This document shows positions 1 through 8,354 of a DNA stretch of 64,000 bases, piece after piece. This DNA comes from Marisimplicoccus sp964437815. Its GTDB lineage: Bacteria > Bacteroidota > Bacteroidia > Flavobacteriales > Flavobacteriaceae. Both the position numbers and the translations under genes were made by a program. The notes beneath the pieces were generated by a model, which did no database searches, was not told where the DNA came from, and was given only the letters and a program-made list of their open reading frames with translations. Every line of letters begins with the position of its first letter. Position 1 is the stretch's first letter. Location: NCBI GenBank assembly GCA_964437815.1, contig CAYTIE010000001.1, positions 1 through 64,000 on the forward strand. Direction: 5' to 3'.

Positions 1-2419
1 TATTTGTAATAGAATAATTAATAACCTCAAACATATTTTTTACATATATAAACTTAATTCCCCTTAAATAAACTTTCTTAATCTCTTCTATATCCTTTTT
101 GTTTTCAATGCTTAAAATAATCTCTTTAATATTAGCTCTTTTTGCTGCAAGTATTTTCTCTTTTATTCCACCAACAGGAAGGACTTTCCCTCTTAAGGTA
201 ATTTCACCAGTCATTGCAATATTTTTCTTTACCCTTTTTTGAGTAAATAAAGACACAAGAGATGTTAACATTGTTATACCTGCACTTGGTCCATCTTTTG
301 GGGTAGCACCTTCTGGAACATGTATATGGATATTAAACTTGCTAAAGTCAATATTATCTATTCCTAATTCTTTTGCATTTGACTTTATATATTCCATAGC
401 AATAATAGCTGACTCTTTCATTATTTTACCTAAGTTTCCTGTTATATTTAAATCTCCCTTTCCTGGTGAAACTGAAGATTCAATGAAAAGTATTTCACCC
501 CCAACAGATGTCCAAGCAAGTCCTGTTACAACTCCTGCAACTAGATTATTTTCATAAGTATCTTTAAAATATTTTTTTGGCCCTAATGTGTTTGTAAGAT
601 AATTTTTGTCATTGATACTGACTGATTTCTCTTTAGATACTATATTTTTTGCTTTAGCCCTAATAAGTTTAGCTATTTGCTTCTCTAAATTTCTAACCCC
701 TGATTCTCTTGTGTAATTAGAAATAATTTGTTTGATTATAGTTTGATTTAGTTTAAAATCACTGGTTTTTAAACCATGCTCCTTTAATTGTTTCTTAATT
801 AAAAACTTTTGAGCAATTGAAGTCTTTTCTTCAGTTGTATACCCAGTTACATTTATTAACTCCATTCTATCAATTAAAGCTGGGTGAAGATTAGACAAAC
901 TATTAGCAGTTGCTATAAACATAACCTTAGATAAGTCATAACCAACTTCTAAAAAATTATCATGGAATGAGTTATTTTGTTCTGGATCTAATAGTTCTAA
1001 TAATGCTGAGGCTGGATCACCTTGTGAGCCAGAAGAGAGTTTGTCAATTTCATCTAAAACAAATACTGGATTTGAAGTTCCTGCCTTCTTGATACTTTGA
1101 ATGATTCTTCCAGGCATAGCCCCAACATAAGTTTTCCGATGACCCCTTATTTCTGCTTCATCTCTCATTCCTCCTAATGAAACCCTAACATAATTTCTGT
1201 TTATTGATCTTGCTATTGACTTTCCAAGAGATGTCTTTCCAACTCCGGGAGGGCCATAAAGACATAAAATTGGAGATTTCATATCATTTCTGAGTTTAAG
1301 AACAGCCAAATATTCAATTATTCTTTTTTTCACTTCATCTAATCCAAAATGATCCTTATCAAGAATCTTACTTGCATTCTCTAAATCAAAATTATCCAAT
1401 GAAAATTCATCCCAAGGTAAGTCTACTAATAAATCAATATAGTTTCTTTGGACTGAATATTCTGCTACTTGAGGATTCATTCTCTTTAACTTAAATAATT
1501 CTTTATCAAAGTGATCTTTAATTTCTTTTGACCATTTTTTTGATTCTGCTTTTTTAACTACATCTTCTATTTCTTCTTGGTATGATGTCTCCCCCAGTTC
1601 TTCTTGAATAGTTTTCATTTGTTGGTGCAAATAATATTCTCTTTGCTGTTGATCTATATCACTTCTAACTTTGGATTGGATATCATTTTTTAATGCAAGT
1701 TTCTCATATTCTAGATTTAATTTTTTCAAACAATCTGTTGCTCTTTCTTGAACATTAGTCATCGAAAGCATATTTTGTTTATCTATAATTCCAATATTCA
1801 TATTTGATGAAACAAAATTTATTAGAAATGATGAACTATTTATGTTTTTAATTGCAAAAGAAGCTTCAGATGGAATATTAGGATTTTCTTTTATGATTTT
1901 TAGAGCTACATCTTTAATAGCATCAATAGTTGCAGTAAATTTATTTGATAATTTCTTAGGTAATTTATCAATTATGTCATCAACAGTTGCTTGAATATAG
2001 GGTTCTTCTTTAACAACTGTTTTAATTTTAAATCTTTTTTTCCCTTGAATAATTATTGTTGTATTACCATCTGGCATCTTTAGGACTCTTAAAATTTTTG
2101 CAACAGTCCCTAAATGATATATATCATCAATTCCGGGGTTCTCAGTAGATTTCTTCTTTTGAGCAACAACCCCAATAAGTTTATTTGATTTATTAGCATC
2201 CTGAATAAGTTTTATTGACTTATCTCTACCAGCATTAATTGGAATTACTACACCTGGAAACAAAACTGTATTTATAAGGGGGAGAATAGGTAATACCTCA
2301 GGTAATTTTTCTTTTTCAAGAGCTTCTTCATCTTCAGATGTCATCAATGGGATAAACTCAGAATCAGGTTCTAAATCATCAAGTGACACATTGTCCAAAT
2401 TATTAAATTTTAAACTCAT
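1..2419 (-). CDS. lon: ATP-dependent Lon protease, C-terminus cut by window edge
   Basis: This is a cytoplasmic AAA+ protease that degrades misfolded and regulatory proteins. I read about 806 codons from the ATG at 2419; the C-terminus lies beyond base 1. The N-terminal substrate-binding domain starts near residue 40 (PEVLPILPL). The ATPase Walker A, GPPGVGKTS, is near residue 390, and FVLDEIDK is the Walker B. The protease domain carries the Ser-Lys dyad in KDGPSAG (S712) and GGIKEK (K753), with spacing normal for Lon. The gene is monocistronic on the minus strand, and an inverted repeat resembling one before dnaK lies 15 bases upstream of the start. The identification is certain; only the last few residues are missing. 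Confidence 0.97.
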   Translation of the reverse strand, partial: MSLKFNNLDNVSLDDLEPDSEFIPLMTSEDEEALEKEKLPEVLPILPLINTVLFPGVVIPINAGRDKSIKLIQDANKSNKLIGVVAQKKKSTENPGIDDIYHLGTVAKILRVLKMPDGNTTIIIQGKKRFKIKTVVKEEPYIQATVDDIIDKLPKKLSNKFTATIDAIKDVALKIIKENPNIPSEASFAIKNINSSSFLINFVSSNMNIGIIDKQNMLSMTNVQERATDCLKKLNLEYEKLALKNDIQSKVRSDIDQQQREYYLHQQMKTIQEELGETSYQEEIEDVVKKAESKKWSKEIKDHFDKELFKLKRMNPQVAEYSVQRNYIDLLVDLPWDEFSLDNFDLENASKILDKDHFGLDEVKKRIIEYLAVLKLRNDMKSPILCLYGPPGVGKTSLGKSIARSINRNYVRVSLGGMRDEAEIRGHRKTYVGAMPGRIIQSIKKAGTSNPVFVLDEIDKLSSGSQGDPASALLELLDPEQNNSFHDNFLEVGYDLSKVMFIATANSLSNLHPALIDRMELINVTGYTTEEKTSIAQKFLIKKQLKEHGLKTSDFKLNQTIIKQIISNYTRESGVRNLEKQIAKLIRAKAKNIVSKEKSVSINDKNYLTNTLGPKKYFKDTYENNLVAGVVTGLAWTSVGGEILFIESSVSPGKGDLNITGNLGKIMKESAIIAMEYIKSNAKELGIDNIDFSKFNIHIHVPEGATPKDGPSAGITMLTSLVSLFTQKRVKKNIAMTGEITLRGKVLPVGGIKEKILAAKRANIKEIILSIENKKDIEEIKKVYLRGIKFIYVKNMFEVINYSITN

Positions 2420-2434
2420 ACTGCAATTTATTAA

Positions 2435-2445
2435 GACATTTTGTC
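2435..2445 (-). promoter_or_regulatory. Inverted repeat before lon (candidate stress operator)
   Basis: GACA-TTT-TGTC forms an 11-base inverted repeat ending 15 bases before the lon ATG, within the longer AGACATTTTGTCA. The dnaK promoter region carries the closely related TGACATTATGTCA with the same three-base spacer. Sharing between two classical heat-shock genes suggests a common regulator, but no binding protein is identified here. Confidence 0.4.
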
Positions 2446-2535
2446 ATTATAAAGGTTTATTTACTTTAGTTATTAAGTAAATAACCTATATATAAAAATG
2501 CTATATATATAAGGACAAAAGGTATGCCAATAAAA

Positions 2536-3846
2536 TTATACCTTAACTTTAGGGACTCTAAGTAAAAGAATTGCTCCTAAAAGGAAGAAAAACATAAAGA
2601 TTAATACTGAAAATCTAACATTACCTGTAATTTGAGCTGCCAATCCATAAAGAACCATCCCTATTACTATTCCAATCTTTTCAGTTACATCATAAAAACT
2701 AAAAAATGAGGTTGTATCTTTTGATTCAGGAATAAATAAAGAATATGTAGCTCTTGCTATTGTTTGTGTACCCCCCATTAATAAGCCAACAAAACCAGCA
2801 ATTAGGTAGAATTGAATAGGAGTAGTAATAAAATAAGCATAACCACAGATTATTGACCACGAAGCAATAGCTATTGCTAGGACAAGTATATTTCCGAATT
2901 TCTCTGCAGCTTTAGTGAATAAAATAGCACCAACAATAGCAATTATTTGTATTAGTATTATACTAATTATTAATCCTGTAGTTTGTTCACTAGATGATGA
3001 CCATTCTATTTCAGTAACTCCAAAATATGATGCAATAAAAATTATTGTTTGAAGAGAGAAAGAAAAAACAAAAAAAGCAGTAAGAAATCTAGTAAATTTT
3101 TTACTAGACCTAATTATTTTATAAACTCCTTTTAACTCTCTAAATCCATTCCATATGACATTTTTTGGAAGCTTAACACCTTTATTCCCCTGAGGTAAAT
3201 GATAAAATGAATATTGACTAAATAATAACCACCAAAGACCAACTAATACAAATGAATATTTCATTGCTTGAACTTCTGAGCTTAAGTTAAGTTGCTCATA
3301 ATATGTAATCATTATAAGATTAATAACTAGAAGGATTACACTCCCTATGTAACCCATTGTAAAGCCTTTTGCGCTAACTATATTTGTCTGATCTGGATAA
3401 GTTATATCAGGTAAATATGAGTTATAAAATACAAGACTTCCCCATAAACCTATTAATGCTAAAATGTATAATAATAATCCAAATTGAATAGTTTCCAATT
3501 CAAACCAATATAGCCCAATACAAGAAAAAGACCCCAAAAAAACAAAAAACTTCATAAATGTCTTTTTATTTCCAAGGTAATCAGCAATTCCGCTAAGAAA
3601 AGGTGATAAAAATGCTACAATCATAAAAGAAGCTGCAGATACCAAACTAATTATTGTGTCTTTATTAAGATCAATATTAAATAAGACAATAGAATCTGAA
3701 TTTGCAAAAATATATTCAGAATAGTATATGGGAAAAATTGCTGTAGAAATTACAAGAGAATAAACTGAATTGGCCCAATCATATAGAGTCCAAGCACCAA
3801 TTAACTTTTTGCTTCCTTTAGGTAATGGATTTTTTCTTTTAAACAT
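2536..3846 (-). CDS. MFS transporter, UMF1 (Atg22-like) family
   Basis: The 436-residue product is an integral inner-membrane protein with about 12 hydrophobic segments. The N-terminal block GAWTLYDWANSVYSLVI is characteristic of the UMF1/Atg22-like branch of the major facilitator superfamily, which is common in Bacteroidota. The loop after the second helix has GIADYLGNKK, an MFS-like GxxxD...R/K motif. The substrate is unknown; yeast Atg22 exports amino acids from the vacuole, but that cannot be transferred to this protein. It is transcribed alone, divergently from msrB across a 70-base gap. Confidence 0.85.
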   Translation of the reverse strand: MFKRKNPLPKGSKKLIGAWTLYDWANSVYSLVISTAIFPIYYSEYIFANSDSIVLFNIDLNKDTIISLVSAASFMIVAFLSPFLSGIADYLGNKKTFMKFFVFLGSFSCIGLYWFELETIQFGLLLYILALIGLWGSLVFYNSYLPDITYPDQTNIVSAKGFTMGYIGSVILLVINLIMITYYEQLNLSSEVQAMKYSFVLVGLWWLLFSQYSFYHLPQGNKGVKLPKNVIWNGFRELKGVYKIIRSSKKFTRFLTAFFVFSFSLQTIIFIASYFGVTEIEWSSSSEQTTGLIISIILIQIIAIVGAILFTKAAEKFGNILVLAIAIASWSIICGYAYFITTPIQFYLIAGFVGLLMGGTQTIARATYSLFIPESKDTTSFFSFYDVTEKIGIVIGMVLYGLAAQITGNVRFSVLIFMFFFLLGAILLLRVPKVKV

Positions 3847-3892
3847 ATCCCTAATTGAGTTCCCAAAGTAACAAAATAATATAAAAGATATT

Positions 3893-3900
3893 TATATTTG
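3893..3900 (+). promoter_or_regulatory. TAnnTTTG promoter -7 box before msrB
   Basis: TATATTTG matches the Bacteroidota housekeeping -7 consensus TAnnTTTG exactly and ends 16 bases before the msrB ATG. I see no clear -33 TTG at the usual spacing, so this rests on the -7 box and its position in the divergent gap. Confidence 0.4.
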
Positions 3901-3916
3901 TCAATAAATATTCTTT

Positions 3917-4411
3917 ATGAAAAAATTTATTGTAATAGGAATAATATTCTTTATGAATACTTTTTTTATAAATTGTCAAACTTTTAACAATAATCAATAT
4001 AATAACGAAAAAAAAGAGTTTAAAGTGAAAAAGACTGAAAAAGCGTGGAAAGACCAGTTAACGCCACAGGAATTTGATATACTTAGAAATAAGGGAACCG
4101 AAAGGCCTTATACAGGAGTTTACAACATGCATTTTGAGAAAGGAATTTATGAATGTAAGGGTTGTGGTCAAGCATTATTTAAAAGTGATAATAAGTTTGT
4201 CTCTGACTGTGGATGGCCAAGTTATGAAAGTGCTATTCCAGGAGCTATAATTTACAAAGAAGATAAAAGCTTAGGGATGGTTAGAACTGAAATAATTTGT
4301 TCAAATTGTGGAGGTCATCAAGGTCATGTCTTTGATGATGGTCCAACTGAGACTGGAAAAAGGTATTGTGTTAATTCTGCAAGTATAAATTTTATAAACA
4401 ATAAAAAATGA
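3917..4411 (+). CDS. msrB: Peptide-methionine (R)-S-oxide reductase, exported lipoprotein form
   Basis: MsrB reduces methionine-R-sulfoxide in oxidised proteins. The 164-residue product has two zinc-binding CxxC pairs (C80/C83 and C128/C131) and the catalytic cysteine in the RYCVNS motif (C151). The first 20 residues form a hydrophobic signal segment ending in FINC, a plausible Bacteroidota-type lipobox (C20), so the enzyme probably acts in the periplasm on oxidised envelope proteins. Its last four bases overlap the lpdA start (ATGA), which implies translational coupling. The family assignment is firm; lipoprotein status is inferred because the lipobox is not canonical. Confidence 0.93.
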   Translation: MKKFIVIGIIFFMNTFFINCQTFNNNQYNNEKKEFKVKKTEKAWKDQLTPQEFDILRNKGTERPYTGVYNMHFEKGIYECKGCGQALFKSDNKFVSDCGWPSYESAIPGAIIYKEDKSLGMVRTEIICSNCGGHQGHVFDDGPTETGKRYCVNSASINFINNKK

Positions 4412-5799
4412 AAAAAAACTATGATTTAATAGTTCTAGGTAGTGGCCCTGGTGGATATGTTGCTGCAATAAGAGGAAGTCAATTAGGTTTAAAAACGGCG
4501 ATTATTGAAAAAGAAAGTCTAGGAGGAGTTTGTCTAAACTGGGGATGCATACCAACTAAAGCTTTATTGAAATCTGCTCAAGTTTTTGAGTATCTAAAAA
4601 AGGCAGATCAATATGGTCTTTCCGCTAGTAAAATAGATAAAGATTTTACATCTGTTGTTAAAAGAAGCAGATCAGTTGCTAATGGAATGAGTAAGGGTGT
4701 TAATTTTTTAATGAAAAAAAATAAGATTGATGTAATTAATGGGTTTGGAAAAATATTACCAGAAAAAAAAGTTTCCGTAGAAATTGAAGGTAAAAAAAAC
4801 ACGTATAGCGCAGAAAATATAATAATTGCTACTGGCGCTAGATCAAGAGAGATTAATTCAATTAAACAAGATGGTAAAAAAATAATTGGGTATAGAGAGG
4901 CAATGGTACTTCATAAACAACCCAAAAAGATGATTATAGTTGGTTCTGGAGCTATTGGAGTTGAATTTGCATATTTCTATAATTCAATGGGTACTGAAGT
5001 TACAATTGTAGAATACCTTGATAGAATTTTACCTGTTGAAGATAAAGATATTTCTAACCAACTTGCAAAAAGCTTTAAAAAATCTGGCATTGATTTAATG
5101 ACCAGTTCTGAAGTCATATCATCAGAAACAAAAGGAAAAGGAGTTAAACTACAAGTTAAATCTTCAGGTCAAATTTCAGAGTTAGAAGCTGATATTGTTA
5201 TCTCAGCAGTTGGAATTAAAAGCAACATTGAAAACATGGGACTCGAAGAAACTGGTATTGCAGTTGATAATGATAAGATTCTTGTTGATGAATTTTACAA
5301 GACTAATATTCCTGGATATTATGCTATTGGAGATATCGTAACTGGTCAAGCATTAGCTCATGTAGCTTCTGCTGAAGGAATTTTATGTGTTGAGAAGATC
5401 GCTGGACATGATGTTGAGGCAATAGATTACAAAAATATACCAGGCTGTACTTATTGTTCTCCAGAGGTAGCTTCAGTTGGCTATACAGAAGAACAAGCAA
5501 AAGATAAAGGCTACTCTATCAAAATTGGAAAGTTTCCTTTTTCTGCATCAGGTAAAGCGCAAGCTAGTGGTAAACCAGAAGGTTTTATTAAAGTAATCTT
5601 TGATGAAAAATATGGAGAATGGCTTGGATGTCATATGATTGGTGATGGAGTTACTGATATGATTGCTGAAGCAGTTCTAGGCAGAAAACTTGAAACAACT
5701 GGAAAAGAAATATTAAAAACAGTACATCCTCATCCAACTATGAGTGAAGCTTTAATGGAAGCTGTAGCTGATGCATATAATGAAGTTATTCACCTTTAA
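4408..5799 (+). CDS. lpdA: Dihydrolipoyl dehydrogenase (E3)
   Basis: This FAD flavoprotein reoxidises dihydrolipoamide in the pyruvate and 2-oxoglutarate dehydrogenase complexes and in the glycine cleavage system, passing electrons to NAD+. The 463 residues show the FAD-binding GSGPGGYVAA near residue 11, the redox-active disulfide in GGVCLNWGCIPT (C42 and C47), an NAD-binding GSGAIGVEF block in the middle, and the C-terminal HPHPT motif whose histidine is the catalytic base. No E1 or E2 gene is adjacent, so it is a stand-alone E3 probably shared by several complexes. It overlaps msrB by 4 bases and aroQ tail-to-tail by 14 bases. Confidence 0.96.
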   Translation: MKKNYDLIVLGSGPGGYVAAIRGSQLGLKTAIIEKESLGGVCLNWGCIPTKALLKSAQVFEYLKKADQYGLSASKIDKDFTSVVKRSRSVANGMSKGVNFLMKKNKIDVINGFGKILPEKKVSVEIEGKKNTYSAENIIIATGARSREINSIKQDGKKIIGYREAMVLHKQPKKMIIVGSGAIGVEFAYFYNSMGTEVTIVEYLDRILPVEDKDISNQLAKSFKKSGIDLMTSSEVISSETKGKGVKLQVKSSGQISELEADIVISAVGIKSNIENMGLEETGIAVDNDKILVDEFYKTNIPGYYAIGDIVTGQALAHVASAEGILCVEKIAGHDVEAIDYKNIPGCTYCSPEVASVGYTEEQAKDKGYSIKIGKFPFSASGKAQASGKPEGFIKVIFDEKYGEWLGCHMIGDGVTDMIAEAVLGRKLETTGKEILKTVHPHPTMSEALMEAVADAYNEVIHL

Positions 5800-6223
5800 T
5801 TTTATTTTTTTCAATTAAACTCTCAACTGCAAGTCTATAGCTATCAAGGCCAAATCCAACAATAATTCCATCTACTACAGGAGATAAAAATGATTTGTGT
5901 CTAAATGACTCCCTAGAAAATGTATTAGATATATGGACCTCTATAACTTTTGATTTAATAGATTTTACAGCATCTGCAATACCAACAGAGGTATGTGTAA
6001 ATGCTGCTGCATTAAGTATTATACCATCTGAAGAATCACCCATATCTTGAATTTGATTAATCAATTCACCCTCAACATTAGATTGGTAATAGTCAAAATC
6101 AACATCAGGAAAACTTGTGATTATATTTTTATAAAAATCTTCAAAAGAAGTTGACCCATAAATATCAGGTTCTCTTTTACCCAATAAATTTAGATTTGGC
6201 CCATTTATTATACTAATCTTCAT
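5786..6223 (-). CDS. aroQ: Type II 3-dehydroquinate dehydratase
   Basis: The enzyme converts 3-dehydroquinate to 3-dehydroshikimate in the shikimate pathway. At 145 residues it has normal type II length. The N-terminal INGPNLNLLGKREPDIYG contains the catalytic loop arginine and tyrosine, followed by the NVEGELI block, the NAAAFTHTS substrate-binding segment and EVHISN. The stop codon lies within the lpdA gene on the opposite strand (14-base overlap). It diverges from the recombinase gene across about 80 bases. Confidence 0.95.
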   Translation of the reverse strand: MKISIINGPNLNLLGKREPDIYGSTSFEDFYKNIITSFPDVDFDYYQSNVEGELINQIQDMGDSSDGIILNAAAFTHTSVGIADAVKSIKSKVIEVHISNTFSRESFRHKSFLSPVVDGIIVGFGLDSYRLAVESLIEKNKIKGE

Positions 6224-6303
6224 ATACTATAAATTTAATATTTTAAGATAATATTTCATCAACTTTTGTAATTAAAGATTATTTTTAAAAATATAATACT
6301 GTT

Positions 6304-7203
6304 TTGGACTGGAATCAAGCAATAGAAGAATATAAATCGTATTTAAAAATAGAAAGAGGCTTAAGTATAAATTCTATAGCTAGTTATGAGAATGATGTAA
6401 TCTCATTACGGGATTATGTTTTAAAAAACAAAGTTAAAGAGTCACCAATTGAATGTAATCCTAATACTATAAATTCTTTTATCTATAATTCTTCAAAAAA
6501 AAATAGTGCCAGATCGCAAGCAAGAAAAATTTCAGGTCTTAAAAGTTTTTTTAAATTTCTTGTATTTGAAGGATATTTAAAAACATCTCCTATGTCAAAT
6601 ATAGAATCTCCAAAATTAGGCAGAAAACTTCCTGATATTTTAAATGTTGAAGAAATTTCTCAAATGATTAGCTCTATTGATGTAAATGAAAAGTTTGGTC
6701 AACGAAACAAAACAATAATTGAGATATTATATGGAACAGGTATTAGAGTTAGTGAATTAATTGAATTAAAAATTTCAAATATATTTTTTAAAGAAAATAT
6801 AATAAGGGTATTTGGTAAAGGAGATAAGGAAAGGTTTGTCCCTATTGGTATGCAGGCTAAAAAGAGTATTAATGACTATATAAACAATAAAAGGAATCAT
6901 CAAAAAATAGAAGAGTCTTCAAATGATATTCTTATTTTAAGTAAGGATGGTAAGAAATTAACAAGGCATATGATTTTTACTTTGATTAAAAATATTTCTA
7001 TAAAGTCAGGGATAACTAAAAAAATAAGTCCTCATACATTTAGACATTCATTTGCATCTCATCTTTTAAAAAATGGTGCTGATCTGAGAACTATTCAATT
7101 AATTCTTGGGCATGAAAATATTACTACAACAGAAATATACACTCATTTAGACTCAAAACATTTATTAAATGTTATGAAGAAATACCATCCAAGATCAAAG
7201 TAA
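6304..7203 (+). CDS. Site-specific tyrosine recombinase, XerC/XerD type
   Basis: The 299-residue product has the size and two-domain layout of the chromosome-dimer-resolution recombinases that act at dif. The N-terminal SAM-like core-binding domain includes YLKIERGLS. The catalytic domain shows R148 (GTGIRVSEL), K172, H244 and R247 (HTFRHSFASHLL), H270 (LGHENI) and the nucleophile Y279 (EIYTHL). The start is a TTG at 6304; the protein aligns with family members from exactly this point and no ATG is available nearby. No integrase-like neighbours or repeats suggest a mobile element. I cannot tell XerC from XerD without an alignment. Confidence 0.92.
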   Translation: MDWNQAIEEYKSYLKIERGLSINSIASYENDVISLRDYVLKNKVKESPIECNPNTINSFIYNSSKKNSARSQARKISGLKSFFKFLVFEGYLKTSPMSNIESPKLGRKLPDILNVEEISQMISSIDVNEKFGQRNKTIIEILYGTGIRVSELIELKISNIFFKENIIRVFGKGDKERFVPIGMQAKKSINDYINNKRNHQKIEESSNDILILSKDGKKLTRHMIFTLIKNISIKSGITKKISPHTFRHSFASHLLKNGADLRTIQLILGHENITTTEIYTHLDSKHLLNVMKKYHPRSK

Positions 7204-7243
7204 CTTACCTTACACATCATTTTTTTCCTAACTTAGCTTCATT

Positions 7244-7639
7244 ATGAAAATTATTTTAGAATTAATTCGACCAACCATATTCGATAGATTTTTAGAAGGT
7301 GGCGTATTATTTATGTCACTTATTCTTATTTGTTTATTACTATCTATTTATTTTATAGTTAAAAGCTTTTCAATGATTAAAACTAACACTGTTTTATCAA
7401 AAAAAATGTTAGCTCATATTAATGATAGCGGTGTCTTAGCGCTAACCTTAGGGTTTTTTGGGGCATTTATAGGTTTAATAGCTGGGTTTGATGCTGTAGA
7501 AGCATCTGGACAAGCAGAACCTGCTATTATAGCTGGAGGGATTAAAATAGGTCTTTTATCACCTCTTTTTGGACTTTTTACATTTGCCTTTTCAAGATTT
7601 GGAATACTTCTTTTAAGGTTATTTCAAAAAGACAAATAA
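7244..7639 (+). CDS. Membrane protein resembling MotA/TolQ/ExbB proton channels
   Basis: The 131-residue protein has three hydrophobic segments, near residues 18-38, 65-85 and 103-125. The region GFFGAFIGLIAGFDAVEASG followed by IIAGGIKIGLLSPLFGL resembles the pore-helix pair of ExbB/TolQ/MotA proteins (a GLxG..xGMxxAF-like block, then an ALxTTxxGL-like block). It is shorter than true ExbB and has no ExbD partner nearby, so function is uncertain. It follows the recombinase gene by 40 bases on the same strand and may be co-transcribed. Confidence 0.6.
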   Translation: MKIILELIRPTIFDRFLEGGVLFMSLILICLLLSIYFIVKSFSMIKTNTVLSKKMLAHINDSGVLALTLGFFGAFIGLIAGFDAVEASGQAEPAIIAGGIKIGLLSPLFGLFTFAFSRFGILLLRLFQKDK

Positions 7640-7648
7640 AATAAAGAT

Positions 7649-8350
7649 CTATTTATCTACAGTGAGTCTAAATCCCTCTCCATGTATATTTATGATCTTT
7701 ATTTTCTTATCGATTTCAAGATATTTTCTCAGTTTAGCTATATATACATCCATACTTCTTGATGTAAAGTAGTTATCGTCTCTCCATATTTTATTAAGTG
7801 CAATATCTCTAGGGAGTAAATCATTTATATTTAAAACTAGCATTTTTAATAATTCATTCTCCTTTGGAGAAAGTTTTATTGGATCATTACTCTTATGAAT
7901 AAGCATTCTAAGTTTTGAATTAAAATTAAATTTACCAAAGCTAAATTCATAGACACCTGAATCATTTGATTTTAGAAGATTTTTTCTGCTGAATAATGAT
8001 TTTATTTTAGCTAATAATATCTCTGAATCAAAAGGTTTAGTTAGGTAATCGTCAGCTCCAATTTTATACCCTTTTAAAACATCATCTTTTAGAGTTTTAG
8101 CTGTTAAAAAAATTATAGGTATCTGATCATTTTTTTCCCTTATTTCTTTTGCTAGTGTAAATCCGTCCTTATAAGGCATCATTACATCAAGAATACATAG
8201 GTCATATTCTGATCTAGTAAACTTTTCGTAACCTTCAATACCATTTGATGCTAAATCAACACTATATTTATTAATAGAGAGGTATTCTTTAAGAATTCTT
8301 CCAAAATTTGAATCATCCTCAACTACAAGAATTTTTTTACTGGTCTTCAT
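7649..8350 (-). CDS. OmpR-family response regulator
   Basis: The 233-residue protein has an N-terminal receiver domain with acidic residues EDD (11-13), phosphoacceptor D55 in CILDVMMP and the conserved lysine in FLTAKT. A C-terminal winged-helix DNA-binding domain (about 130-232) has the typical LSPKENELL and SMDVYIAKLRKYL elements. It is the partner of the kinase encoded 4 bases upstream and is probably transcribed with it. The signal is unknown; flavobacterial pairs of this build are sometimes likened to RprX/RprY, but I cannot assign that. Three phased TTAA repeats before the operon may be its own binding site. Confidence 0.93.
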   Translation of the reverse strand: MKTSKKILVVEDDSNFGRILKEYLSINKYSVDLASNGIEGYEKFTRSEYDLCILDVMMPYKDGFTLAKEIREKNDQIPIIFLTAKTLKDDVLKGYKIGADDYLTKPFDSEILLAKIKSLFSRKNLLKSNDSGVYEFSFGKFNFNSKLRMLIHKSNDPIKLSPKENELLKMLVLNINDLLPRDIALNKIWRDDNYFTSRSMDVYIAKLRKYLEIDKKIKIINIHGEGFRLTVDK

Positions 8351-8354
8351 TTCA

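Noticed and set aside
6304..7203. Integrase of a mobile element
   Set aside because: Length, motifs and neighbours fit a housekeeping XerC/D recombinase; no att-like repeats or cargo genes are nearby.
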